Below, in pieces: positions 7,335 through 15,138 of a stretch of 64,000 bases of DNA; positions within the stretch are counted from its first letter, which is position 1; every line of letters starts with the position of its first letter. The stretch covers positions 1 through 64,000 of the forward strand of contig NZ_MWUM01000023.1 in the NCBI RefSeq assembly GCF_002028455.1, in the 5' to 3' direction. The translations under genes were made by a program, and so were the position numbers. The notes below the pieces were generated by a model, which saw nothing but the letters and a program-made list of their open reading frames with translations, searched no databases and had not been told where the DNA came from. Origin of the DNA: Zoogloea sp. LCSB751 (GTDB taxonomy: Bacteria; Pseudomonadota; Gammaproteobacteria; Burkholderiales; Rhodocyclaceae).

Positions 7335-7806
7335 AGGACCAATGCGGACAAACCGGCGAGTCGTGTTGATCGGCAGCATGGGCGTTTACCAGCAGATAAA
7401 GGAGTGTGCAGAGGAGTTAGGTTCGTTTGGGATCCAGACTGTTATTCCGACAGAAGAGGGCGAGGCGATCCGGCAGCTATCGCTCTTTGACTTCGAGCAC
7501 TTCAAGCGGAAAGCCTCCTTCTCCTACCTTCGCAAAATTCGTGACCCTCGCACTTATTGCGTGCTGGCGGTTAATATTGATCGACACGGCATCCTGAACT
7601 ACGTGGGGCCTAATACGTTTGCGGAAATTGCAGTGGCCTTCGCGCAATCAAAGAAGATTTACCTTCTGCAGGGCACGCCCGATTCTTATTTGGACGAACT
7701 TTCGGCGTGGCGGGCGATAAGCCTAAAAGGGCAACTCGATAGGCTGGTCTCTGACTTCCGTGCAGATTGCATGGTTAATGATCCGCAGATGCGGTTCTTT
7801 GAGTAA
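7327..7806 (+). CDS. Nucleoside 2-deoxyribosyltransferase-like protein 2
   Basis: This protein of up to 159 residues has the same general plan as its upstream neighbour. A VVLIGSM strand (12-18) is followed by an unusual central insert with SLFDFEHFKRKASFSYL. Then comes NIDRHGILNYVGPNTFAEIA with a candidate Glu at 100, and KKIYLLQGTP. The two are only distantly alike, so they are probably diverged paralogues that may form a heteromer. ATG 7327 overlaps the upstream gene. ATG 7342, preceded by GAAGGA, is an equally good start and gives the more family-like MRTNRRVVLIGS beginning. Confidence 0.5.
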   Translation: MTEGPMRTNRRVVLIGSMGVYQQIKECAEELGSFGIQTVIPTEEGEAIRQLSLFDFEHFKRKASFSYLRKIRDPRTYCVLAVNIDRHGILNYVGPNTFAEIAVAFAQSKKIYLLQGTPDSYLDELSAWRAISLKGQLDRLVSDFRADCMVNDPQMRFFE

Positions 7807-7829
7807 TAACCGTGCACACAGGGAGTTCT

Positions 7830-9590
7830 ATGATCACGCAGACAAGACTGGAACGCCTGTTTCTGCATTTTTTTGACACGCATTTCATTGCTGACAAAGG
7901 CCGTGCGATTGAATCCCCCCAATTACGTGACGAGATGAAGATCGCCACACGGTTAGCCGTGGCCTGTGCGGAAAAGGTCTTCATTCCTGCTGCTTCGTAC
8001 TACGAATCTTATCTTTGTCGCCAGATCTTGGCTGATCTTACAGAATTTTTAGACCTTGGGATCATCGGGCTTGCGGGCAATGCCATCAACTTGGAAGAGT
8101 ATATTCGAGAGCGCCAAGATGAGACGTTCTATAGGAAAGGCAGTGAGCAGCACAGTTTGTATAGAACAGACCAAGAGGCAACCAAGTTTCTACCTTACGT
8201 CCGCAGAAATCGCAGTGCAACGCGAGATATTGGCGCGCATTGGGATCAATGCGTTGCAGACGGATCACTGGCGCATAGGCTACGCGATGCTGTTGACAGA
8301 CCGATTCCGAAACTCGAGGCCCGGCTTGAACGGGTACCCAATGAGTTAGGCTCGTTGGCATTCATTCCAGCACATGTGTATGAAATACTAGATCTATGCG
8401 AGGCTTCGAAGCTGATACAAGCGCGAATTAGAAGCGTCATAAACGAAGGATACTTCGAGAGCTACACCAAGGATCTTAACGCTGGCGTTGTCGTCGATCT
8501 CAATTATTTGGCTAGTGATTTCCGTATTCCATCCTATGGTCGCGACTTGTCGTACAACAAAATGCTGCGCTTCGTACGCGGTCAAGACCGTCTCAAGGAG
8601 CTCTTGTCCTGTGAGCCCGTTAGTCTACTAAGGTTGGCTGATAATCCGGACTGGCAGATTGCCCTTTCAACGGCTGTGACCTACGTGACACAGCCAGAGC
8701 CGGTATTTGACGCAAATCTGATGCTGAGCAGCAATCCACCGTCAGGTATAAGTCTAATTAAGAACAAGGATAAAACTTCGATGACTATTTCCACTCCTCC
8801 TAACAAATCCGTGCCTACAACAGCTGTTCAAGTACCGTCGCGCTCTGTGCTCTGTGTAGCTGCGGCCCAGGTTGAATTTGACACAGTGCGCGCTCAACTC
8901 GTTTCTGACTTTGGAAATGGAACAACGAAATCGCTGAATGGTGGAAAATACTACATTGTGCAATTTATCGATCCGCATAACGGTGTTCATTGGCACCTTG
9001 CTGGACAAACGTTTCAAGGGCAAGTTGATGCCGCACTTACGGTTGGCAAAATTGTAGAGATTCTCCGGCCTAGCATCACATTAATGGTAGGGATGTGCAT
9101 GGGCATGCCAAAACGTAAATTAGAAGTCGGTACAGTTGTTGTTCCAAACGAAGTCATTGCTTTTGATCATCAGCGCCACACCTCTAACGGAACCGAGTAT
9201 CGAGCGCATGGGGATCGTGTCGATAATGGCCTTTATCGTTTAGCGCGCACAATGGATACCACTGGGCGTGCCTACAAGGTGGTCTTGGATAAGGGGCTAG
9301 CGAGTGCTAGCATTAAGATTGAAGCTCGTAACTCCAAGCTGGTCGAGCATATTGAAAGATCGTGCCCAGATGCTGTTGTATTTGATATGGAGAGTTCTGG
9401 GTTCTATCGAGCGGCTGAGCAATCTGAATGCCTTTGGGTGAAGGCCGTCGCTGATAGCGGAGAAGCTCAGGGAGCTGCAAACGAGGAGCGCGAGCAAAAA
9501 CATGTTGTCCAAACCAATGTGACGAAAAATGCGTTGGACTTCGCAATTGCACTGGTACGTGAGTATTTTATTGTCGAGCCGCTAGCATGA
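7830..9590 (+). CDS. Unknown N-terminal region fused to a nucleoside phosphorylase (PNP/MTAN-like) domain
   Basis: From ATG 7830 (GGGAG with 4-bp spacing) this encodes 586 residues; GTG 7812 would add six. Counting from the GTG, residues about 345-585 form a phosphorylase-superfamily domain: VLCVAAAQVEFDTVR, LMVGMCMGMP, FDMESSGFYRAAE and VKAVADSGEAQG correspond to the strand, glycine-loop, MExxG and catalytic-Asp regions of MTA/SAH nucleosidases. The first about 330 residues, including FIPAASYYESYLCRQILADL, match nothing I know. A Ser/Thr/Pro-rich linker (about 300-340) joins the halves. Stand-alone MTANs are about 230 residues. With two NDT-like partners and a CBASS operon next door, a phage-triggered nucleoside-attacking effector is plausible but unproven. 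Confidence 0.6.
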   Translation: MITQTRLERLFLHFFDTHFIADKGRAIESPQLRDEMKIATRLAVACAEKVFIPAASYYESYLCRQILADLTEFLDLGIIGLAGNAINLEEYIRERQDETFYRKGSEQHSLYRTDQEATKFLPYVRRNRSATRDIGAHWDQCVADGSLAHRLRDAVDRPIPKLEARLERVPNELGSLAFIPAHVYEILDLCEASKLIQARIRSVINEGYFESYTKDLNAGVVVDLNYLASDFRIPSYGRDLSYNKMLRFVRGQDRLKELLSCEPVSLLRLADNPDWQIALSTAVTYVTQPEPVFDANLMLSSNPPSGISLIKNKDKTSMTISTPPNKSVPTTAVQVPSRSVLCVAAAQVEFDTVRAQLVSDFGNGTTKSLNGGKYYIVQFIDPHNGVHWHLAGQTFQGQVDAALTVGKIVEILRPSITLMVGMCMGMPKRKLEVGTVVVPNEVIAFDHQRHTSNGTEYRAHGDRVDNGLYRLARTMDTTGRAYKVVLDKGLASASIKIEARNSKLVEHIERSCPDAVVFDMESSGFYRAAEQSECLWVKAVADSGEAQGAANEEREQKHVVQTNVTKNALDFAIALVREYFIVEPLA

Positions 9591-9624
9591 CGCTAACACC
9601 AATGCATCAAAGAAGACGTAGGCT

Positions 9625-9643
9625 GGCCGGTCAATGACCGGCC
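9625..9643. terminator. Strong GC hairpin between convergent operons
   Basis: A perfect GGCCGGTC-AAT-GACCGGCC hairpin lies 35 bp after the phosphorylase-fusion gene and 110 bp before the end of the convergent CBASS operon. There is no U-run, so it is at best an imperfect bidirectional terminator or a transcript-end stabiliser. Confidence 0.4.
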
Positions 9644-9755
9644 GCTCAGGCCAAGTAACTGCCGACTCAGCCCCAGAGTTGAATTGTTGAGTCGTTCAGA
9701 CAGAGGCTTCCTGACCCGATCACAGAAGGTCGCTGGAAAGGCTGCAGTGAGTTCG

Positions 9756-10316
9756 TCAACTGCGCTGTCGTTGTGCGACATCCTGAATTAAGCGAAACAA
9801 CTCAGCCTGGTATTGTGCATCGTGCAGCGCCTGATGGTCGCCCTTGCACTGGGTTGGGTGTAGTCGAGTAGCCATCTGGCTTGAGCGCGTGCCTGCCCAG
9901 GTGGAACCTGTCACCCCCATGTAGAACGCTTTGATGTCTAGAGCAGAAAAACCAAACGGATTTGACTTCAGGTACCGGTGGAAGTAGAAGTTCACGAATG
10001 ACCAGTCGAATGGAGCGTTGAGCCCGACGAACACCGGGGTACCATCTTCGCCGGCAACCTTAACGATCCAGTCGTGAAAGCGCTTCATTGCAACTTCTGG
10101 AGGCCATCCCTCGGCGGCAAGTTTCTCCATAGAGAGCCCTGTGATCTCCATGGCCTTCGAATCAGCATTGGCTGAAATCGGCTTCAGCTCACAGGAAAAT
10201 ACCTGCTCTGGGTCATCGACGTTACATGCGCCGATTGTAAGCATGCTGTACTCGCCCGGGATAGGACCTGACGTCTCGACGTCCACGGATAAAAAAACTT
10301 CACGTTTCTTATTCAT
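9756..10316 (-). CDS. DEDDh 3'-5' exonuclease, CBASS accessory (Cap18-like)
   Basis: This 186-residue DnaQ-fold exonuclease carries all DEDDh residues: D12 and E14 (LSVDVETSG), D104 (NAPFDWSF), and H161 with D166 (HQALHDA). The start is ATG 10316, which overlaps the preceding stop as ATGA; a longer reading from 10370 lacks support. It is the last of five coupled genes. A 3'-5' exonuclease is a known ancillary gene of type III CBASS operons. Its role there is unsettled; trimming the signalling oligonucleotide or attacking phage nucleic acid are both possible. Confidence 0.75.
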   Translation of the reverse strand: MNKKREVFLSVDVETSGPIPGEYSMLTIGACNVDDPEQVFSCELKPISANADSKAMEITGLSMEKLAAEGWPPEVAMKRFHDWIVKVAGEDGTPVFVGLNAPFDWSFVNFYFHRYLKSNPFGFSALDIKAFYMGVTGSTWAGTRSSQMATRLHPTQCKGDHQALHDAQYQAELFRLIQDVAQRQRS

Positions 10317-11476
10317 GGGATCAGTGGATCTGTTGAGACGATCGGCGGGCGATTCTTGATGGCATTCCAATGCTTGCGAAATGCCTCGCGCCGCTCTTCT
10401 GTACTTCCGGTGGTCTTCCAGTGGTGTCCTGGCAACGAGTAGATGTCGAACGGACGCTCGGTTCCTTCCTTGGCAGTCAAGATGGTAGGAAGCCCACGAC
10501 CAAGCGCATAGCCCAACTCGATAAAGCAGTTCGGACGAACACCCGTTATGTCTGCGAGGACTACGCTGCTGCGGTGCAGTTTCTTGAAGATCTCGTCATC
10601 GATACGGGCATGTTCGTAGGGTTGATTGCCATCGATCACGGTAAGTCTATAGCCCAACTCTCCCTCCATCACGGGCTGAACCACGTTGTCGAAAAAGGCT
10701 TGAACCGCGTCATAATCGTCGTGAAGTGGATTTAGCAATCTAACGGCAAATACTTTAGGAGGTATAAGGTCTTCGAGAAGGCCAAGCAGATCACGAACAC
10801 CATCGCCTGTAGTCTTGCCTGGGTACATTTCAATGCGATTGAGCCAACTTTGTGGAGTCGCTGCACCCTCAGTTTGGAATAAGCGGGGCGCATTGCTTCC
10901 GGACATCCCGAAATCAAAGAGGCGCGACGCCCCGGTGGCTACAGATCCAAGACTAAAATTCATCGGAATCACAGGCTTGCCCGCGTCGTGATACAGGTTA
11001 GCGAGAAAGAGAACACCTTCACCGCCGCCAACCGCGATAAGGATGTCACCGTGCAGTGCCTGCACCTCCATACGCTTACTGGCCATGTTCCAATGTGCAG
11101 CGCTTTCGATCTCTACTAGCGGCGACACACGCATGACATCCCACACGGAGCGGTACTGCGCCGGGATCTGACCTTCGTTCTTATGGTGCTTAACTGCGAT
11201 GACAAGAGGATTTTGTGCCCCAGCTGGACGGCGTGCAAGGTTACTGTGGATGGTTTCCCAAACGAGCCAGTCGAAACAGATGGGGTGACCATCAGGCCGC
11301 GTCTTCTCTGCATCCACAGGAATGACGAAGGTGGCACCCTTGGAGAGTAGTTCTAGCACCAAGGCTTTGACGAACTCGCGAGCCCGAATGACCTCATCTG
11401 CAGTCGCACTGTTAGGATCCTCGACGATACTGCCAGCAATGTGGATACGGCGGCCAAATAATGCAGATCGTGGCAT
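10313..11476 (-). CDS. Two-domain (SLOG-like plus TIR/NDT-like) protein, candidate CBASS effector
   Basis: The 387-residue protein starts at ATG 11476 in a TGATG overlap, with GGAGG 7 bp upstream. Its N-terminal half (about 10-235) has a RRIHIAGSIVE strand and DILIAVGGGEGVLFLANLYH, the GGxG pattern of SLOG/LOG-type nucleotide-binding folds. The C-terminal half (about 242-360) has a VFAVRLLNP strand, SSVVLADITGVRPNCFIELG and ALGRGLPTILTA, as in TIR-like and deoxyribosyltransferase-like Rossmannoid domains. Its place after the CD-NTase, HORMA and TRIP13 genes is where CBASS effectors lie. It is unlike the usual NucC or Cap4 effectors. I infer that one half senses the cyclic oligonucleotide and the other attacks a nucleotide such as NAD. 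Confidence 0.6.
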   Translation of the reverse strand: MPRSALFGRRIHIAGSIVEDPNSATADEVIRAREFVKALVLELLSKGATFVIPVDAEKTRPDGHPICFDWLVWETIHSNLARRPAGAQNPLVIAVKHHKNEGQIPAQYRSVWDVMRVSPLVEIESAAHWNMASKRMEVQALHGDILIAVGGGEGVLFLANLYHDAGKPVIPMNFSLGSVATGASRLFDFGMSGSNAPRLFQTEGAATPQSWLNRIEMYPGKTTGDGVRDLLGLLEDLIPPKVFAVRLLNPLHDDYDAVQAFFDNVVQPVMEGELGYRLTVIDGNQPYEHARIDDEIFKKLHRSSVVLADITGVRPNCFIELGYALGRGLPTILTAKEGTERPFDIYSLPGHHWKTTGSTEERREAFRKHWNAIKNRPPIVSTDPLIP

Positions 11477-12372
11477 CACTTGTCCTCCATGACAGGTGAC
11501 GGCTGCTGGGCATTCGCGACGTCAATCAGATCCTTGTATGAAAGTGCGCGGCCAGGAAATGCTTGGGCGAGCGCGGCAGGGTATAGACGTGTACGGATGT
11601 CTGAGAAAGTCCAGCCGGGTTGCTTGTTGCGCGGACCGGTCGCAAGAACTAACTCCCGGATTTCGTGGTCCGTGAGTCCGACCCCCTCCAAATCCATCGT
11701 CAACAAGGCCTGACGCTCACTATCGTCCGGGCGTGTGAACTCCTCGACGATGGCTGCGCGCCGCTGCAATGCAGGATCAAGTACGGATAAACGGTTGGTG
11801 CACAGGAAGACCACGATGCGACCATTGAAGCGGCGCAGATCATCAACCCCCTGGATCAGCGTGTTCACTGCCACTTTGTCCTCGTGATGACTATGTGCCT
11901 GGTTACGCGAAGCCGCCAAAGAGTCACCTTCGTCAATGATCAGGAAGGCCCGGCGTCCCTTACCGGCAGCTTGGACGACTTCGTGAAAAGCCTGGGTTAG
12001 CAGCGTTCCCATCTCACCGACCTTGCCGCTGCCGCGAACTCGGTTGCTCAGTTTGAAGAGTTGAGCATCCTCCGTACGCGACTCCTTGGCCAGTCGATTG
12101 GCGATGCATTCAGCTGTGGCAGTCTTCCCAGTACCAACATCACCGTGAAAAATCACAAGGGGGTACTGTTCGGCGACCAAATCGCACAGCAAAAGCTTCT
12201 TCTGATGATGTGTCTTACTCCAGGCGTCCAGTTCTCCAAGGTTAAGCAACAGCCGCAATTGGTCGTGTGTTTTCCGATACCGCCCCTCGAAGCCAAGCAG
12301 TGTCTTTTCACGCAAGGCAAGCGGGGGATCAGGAAGGAGCGTTCTGGCGTCAAAGATGCTGGGTAAAGTCAT
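11476..12372 (-). CDS. TRIP13-like AAA+ ATPase of CBASS (Cap6)
   Basis: This 298-residue AAA+ ATPase has Walker A GDVGTGKT at 77-84, Walker B FLIIDE at 143-148, a sensor-1 Asn at 193 (CTNR) and candidate Arg fingers at 204-205. The overall layout matches bacterial TRIP13/Pch2-like remodellers. In type III CBASS this enzyme unfolds the HORMA protein and so switches off the CD-NTase, preventing accidental activation. Its ATG overlaps the HORMA stop by 4 bp. All catalytic motifs are intact. Confidence 0.85.
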   Translation of the reverse strand: MTLPSIFDARTLLPDPPLALREKTLLGFEGRYRKTHDQLRLLLNLGELDAWSKTHHQKKLLLCDLVAEQYPLVIFHGDVGTGKTATAECIANRLAKESRTEDAQLFKLSNRVRGSGKVGEMGTLLTQAFHEVVQAAGKGRRAFLIIDEGDSLAASRNQAHSHHEDKVAVNTLIQGVDDLRRFNGRIVVFLCTNRLSVLDPALQRRAAIVEEFTRPDDSERQALLTMDLEGVGLTDHEIRELVLATGPRNKQPGWTFSDIRTRLYPAALAQAFPGRALSYKDLIDVANAQQPSPVMEDK

Positions 12373-12863
12373 AGGCTGAAGTCCTTGCGCTGCATGCCAT
12401 AACCGTTGCTGACATAGTCACGGTTGGCACCAGCCCTAAGGGTCGAATGACTGAGATCCACGGTTGTCGGCACCCAACTGATGTTGAGCTTCGGATTCAT
12501 CTTTGTCCGCGCTGCACTATCGTAAGCCTCCGTGTAAGACAACACGATGCGAAGTGTCGGATTGGGCAGCTGTGGCCACAGTACGCCGCCGGGGCGACTC
12601 ATCGTCAGATCGCCTGAGGCTGTGTTCACTACGAAGCAGGTTGCCCTCATTTCGACGCCGTAGCTGAGCAGGGTGACGTCCACTTTTTGTAAAAAACCGC
12701 TCTTGGCCAACAGCTCAATATCGTGGCCATAATCACGAGCTTTCTCTTCCGAAATTGCTTTCGTGCTGCCTGCGATCATCACCAAGTCGGTCGTCACCCG
12801 CCGCATAACGACCTCGATGTCAGTGATCGAGTAGGTTTCTGTCTCCGCATACGAGTAACTCAC
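12369..12863 (-). CDS. HORMA-domain protein of CBASS (Cap7)
   Basis: This is a 164-residue protein between a CD-NTase and a TRIP13-like ATPase, the position of the HORMA gene in type III CBASS. The sequence alone is weakly diagnostic: a helical start (TDIEVVMRRVTTDLVMIAGS), then a beta-rich middle (VDVTLLSYGVEMRATCFVVN) and a C-terminal tail fit a bacterial HORMA fold. In such systems the closed HORMA, bound to a peptide, activates the CD-NTase. Only one HORMA gene is present, the simpler type III layout. It starts with GTG, overlaps the CD-NTase stop by 4 bp and has GAGGAG upstream. Confidence 0.75.
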   Translation of the reverse strand: MSYSYAETETYSITDIEVVMRRVTTDLVMIAGSTKAISEEKARDYGHDIELLAKSGFLQKVDVTLLSYGVEMRATCFVVNTASGDLTMSRPGGVLWPQLPNPTLRIVLSYTEAYDSAARTKMNPKLNISWVPTTVDLSHSTLRAGANRDYVSNGYGMQRKDFSL

Positions 12864-13810
12864 GCAGCCTCCTCAATCGTAAAGCGCGGGCCGAACAGCT
12901 CTTTCCAGATGTCGATGTCGTCTTCGATAGATGCGAAGTTTGCTGTCTCCCAAGCCTCTTGGGCTGCGGCGACGATCTCTTTGCGCTCCTCTTCTGTGAT
13001 GCGGCTCGCAACGTTGTTGTTGTTGCACACTGGATCGAGGATTACGACCGGATCATCGAACGTATGGAACACAAGGCCGTTCTCTGGAAAGCTGATAGCC
13101 TCTTGCAATTCAGATTGTGCGATGTAGAGCAGGAAGTCCCTGAAACGTTTCTCGAGGGTGCCATCCTTGCCATTGATCGAGAGCACATGAGCCATGATCA
13201 GCTCAATAACGAAGGACTTGAGGGGCTTCAGTTCAATCCGGTTACGCCACTTCTTAGCCAAGCGCACGAGCGTGCGAAAATCCGGGTCCTTGTCCTTACG
13301 GTCACGAACGAACTTGATCTGACATGGTGCGCAGGTCTGCACCTTGGTGCCGTCGTGGATGTCAAATTGCCAGCCATACCCGGCACGGGTTGAGTCTTCG
13401 ATCACCGGAACAATGTCCACGCTAAGGCCCGTACCGGCAAAGGTTACTGTCGCGGCCTTGCGCTGGATCTCGAAGTCCTCGACCGATTTGCTAGGGTATA
13501 GCTTGATCAGCGTGTCGTAGATAAGTTGGGTCAGGCTGGCCAGGCTCTCTTTGTCGACGCTGCGACCAGAGATGTAGAAGACGACGTCGACGTCGACGGG
13601 GTCCTCGTTTGTCTTGCGCAAGATCGTGTATTTGGCGAATGAGCCAGCCTTCACCACCTTGGTGATTTTGATGTCGCTCTGCTCGTGTACGCGCTTGGTC
13701 AGCGCACTGATCAGTCGATCTACCTGCGCGTGATATTCCTTGCGCTTGTCTGCAGGAAGGCGCAGCACGGTACTGTCGTAGTATCGGATTTCGGTGTTGC
13801 TTAGTGACAA
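12860..13810 (-). CDS. CBASS cGAS/DncV-like nucleotidyltransferase (CD-NTase)
   Basis: This 316-residue enzyme should make a cyclic oligonucleotide after phage infection. Its nucleotidyltransferase motifs are G56-S57 (VKAGSFAKYT), the metal pair D73/D75 (DPVDVDVVFY) and a third acidic residue D132 (LSVDIVPV). A helical C-terminal domain ends with a DPVCNNNNVASR motif typical of OAS-like CD-NTases. Its company with HORMA and TRIP13 genes points to clade C/D, but the clade and product cannot be assigned by eye. Translation starts at TTG 13810 with an AGGA about 9 bp upstream. It is the first gene of the operon. Confidence 0.85.
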   Translation of the reverse strand: MSLSNTEIRYYDSTVLRLPADKRKEYHAQVDRLISALTKRVHEQSDIKITKVVKAGSFAKYTILRKTNEDPVDVDVVFYISGRSVDKESLASLTQLIYDTLIKLYPSKSVEDFEIQRKAATVTFAGTGLSVDIVPVIEDSTRAGYGWQFDIHDGTKVQTCAPCQIKFVRDRKDKDPDFRTLVRLAKKWRNRIELKPLKSFVIELIMAHVLSINGKDGTLEKRFRDFLLYIAQSELQEAISFPENGLVFHTFDDPVVILDPVCNNNNVASRITEEERKEIVAAAQEAWETANFASIEDDIDIWKELFGPRFTIEEAA

Positions 13811-13881
13811 GATATGTGTCCTTTATGAGTTAATCATCGGTGAGCCAGTGCCGCCAAATCGACGGCACCGGCGGCTACGCA

Positions 13882-14043
13882 TCAAGACCGACGCTGCTTT
13901 TGGGTCTTGGCACCTAGCACGATGCGGAACGGTCGGCCATTCGGTCGCCGCACCACCTTCCCGTTCTTCAGACGGATCGTCATCGTGTAGATGACGGTTC
14001 CCTCCTCAGTCGGGGGGCCAAAAAGGTTCATTTGAACCATCAT
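13882..14043 (-). CDS. Small conserved-looking protein upstream of the CBASS operon
   Basis: This 53-residue protein reads MMVQMNLFGPPTEEG, then VIYTMTIRLKNGKVVRRPNG and RPFRIVLGAKTQKQ. A longer reading to 14127 adds 28 residues of unnatural composition. The alternating hydrophobic pattern suggests a small beta protein. I know no function. It lies 71 bp before the CD-NTase start on the same strand and could share its transcript. Confidence 0.5.
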   Translation of the reverse strand: MMVQMNLFGPPTEEGTVIYTMTIRLKNGKVVRRPNGRPFRIVLGAKTQKQRRS

Positions 14044-15138
14044 GGTCTCCACGTGGAAGGCTCGAACACATAACTCTGAGCTTGAGAATGGCGAACAGCG
14101 GCCATACAATCCCAAGGCTTTCTTCACAAAAAGCAGTCAGAGAGACCCCTGGAGCCCGTTCAGTGGTCTTTTCGTCTTGGTGCGGCCGAAGGTGAGAGTT
14201 CGGCCGCACCAACCTCAAGCATCACTTCCATGGGGCAATAAAAGCCCATCAATCGTCCTACGTCGAAACCGGAGTTTTGTCGTCAGGAACGAATCTAAAA
14301 ATGCCGCCTAGGAAATGTTTTCGACATTTATGTCGCGATATTTCTTTCTATAAACGCTCCATTGGCAAGTGCGGTGTGCCGAGGGGGGTATCCTGCGGCC
14401 TCATAGGTACCAAGCCTACACGAGACCTAGATTCCTGCAAAATTATTTAGTTCAAAAAAATCAGTTATTTAAAAAAATAACAGTATTTTTAAAAGTCATC
14501 AGACACTACATTTTGTATGTTTTTGATCATATTTAAGCAAGCCATGGCGTAAAAATAGAGCGCCCGTGAACAAGGAAGCGTGGTGGCTTTTACACTAGAA
14601 GGCGTCAATCTACCACAAGGCAAATCTATCACTTTAGACATAGATTAGCAGTCATTGGCATAGAGTGCTAACCCTGATGAGTTTACACCAAAGGCATAGC
14701 CAAATTCTCGATGTATAAGCACTGAACGGGCCTTCGCGCACCTCATCCTGAGGGGCTTCGTTCGTACTTTACAAACGAGTAACTGGGTACTCGATGGCCG
14801 CAGCTTCGTAGAACGCCTTCGCAAACACCAAAGAACGGGTCTGGCGCGCGCCCAAGCACCTCTGCCCCATGACCCACCCGCCGTCCTCTAGGCTTACTCA
14901 GTACGGCAGCCATCGGGCTACTCTCCAACCGGGCTCTGCCCTCCCTTCTTCGTACGAGAAGCCTTACCGTTGTCCCCATGCCTCTCCTCCGCCACACGAC
15001 ACGCGAACCCGCACAAGAAATCCGTGTCCTAGCTGGCGCCAGCTGCCGCTCAGGTTCCAGCTGGTTTTCTTGTGTGGGGCATTCGGGATGAAATCCGTCT
15101 GCCTGTTCCGTATAGGCCTTGAAGTGAGGACGTGTTCG
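14044..15138. other. Gene-free 1.1 kb with an AT-rich core and two perfect dyads
   Basis: No supportable gene is seen. Positions about 14320-14730 are clearly AT-rich against the surroundings. Two perfect inverted repeats stand out: CGACAT-TT-ATGTCG at 14322-14335 and GTTATTT-AAAA-AAATAAC at 14464-14481. The rest (14740-15138) is GC-rich with only shadow frames. This looks like a junction of unrelated DNA and may hold promoters or a decayed origin-like sequence. Confidence 0.4.

Noticed and set aside
9593..9781. 62-residue minus-strand frame after the exonuclease gene
   Set aside because: It spans the GC hairpin at 9625-9643 and has no ribosome-binding site or similarity.
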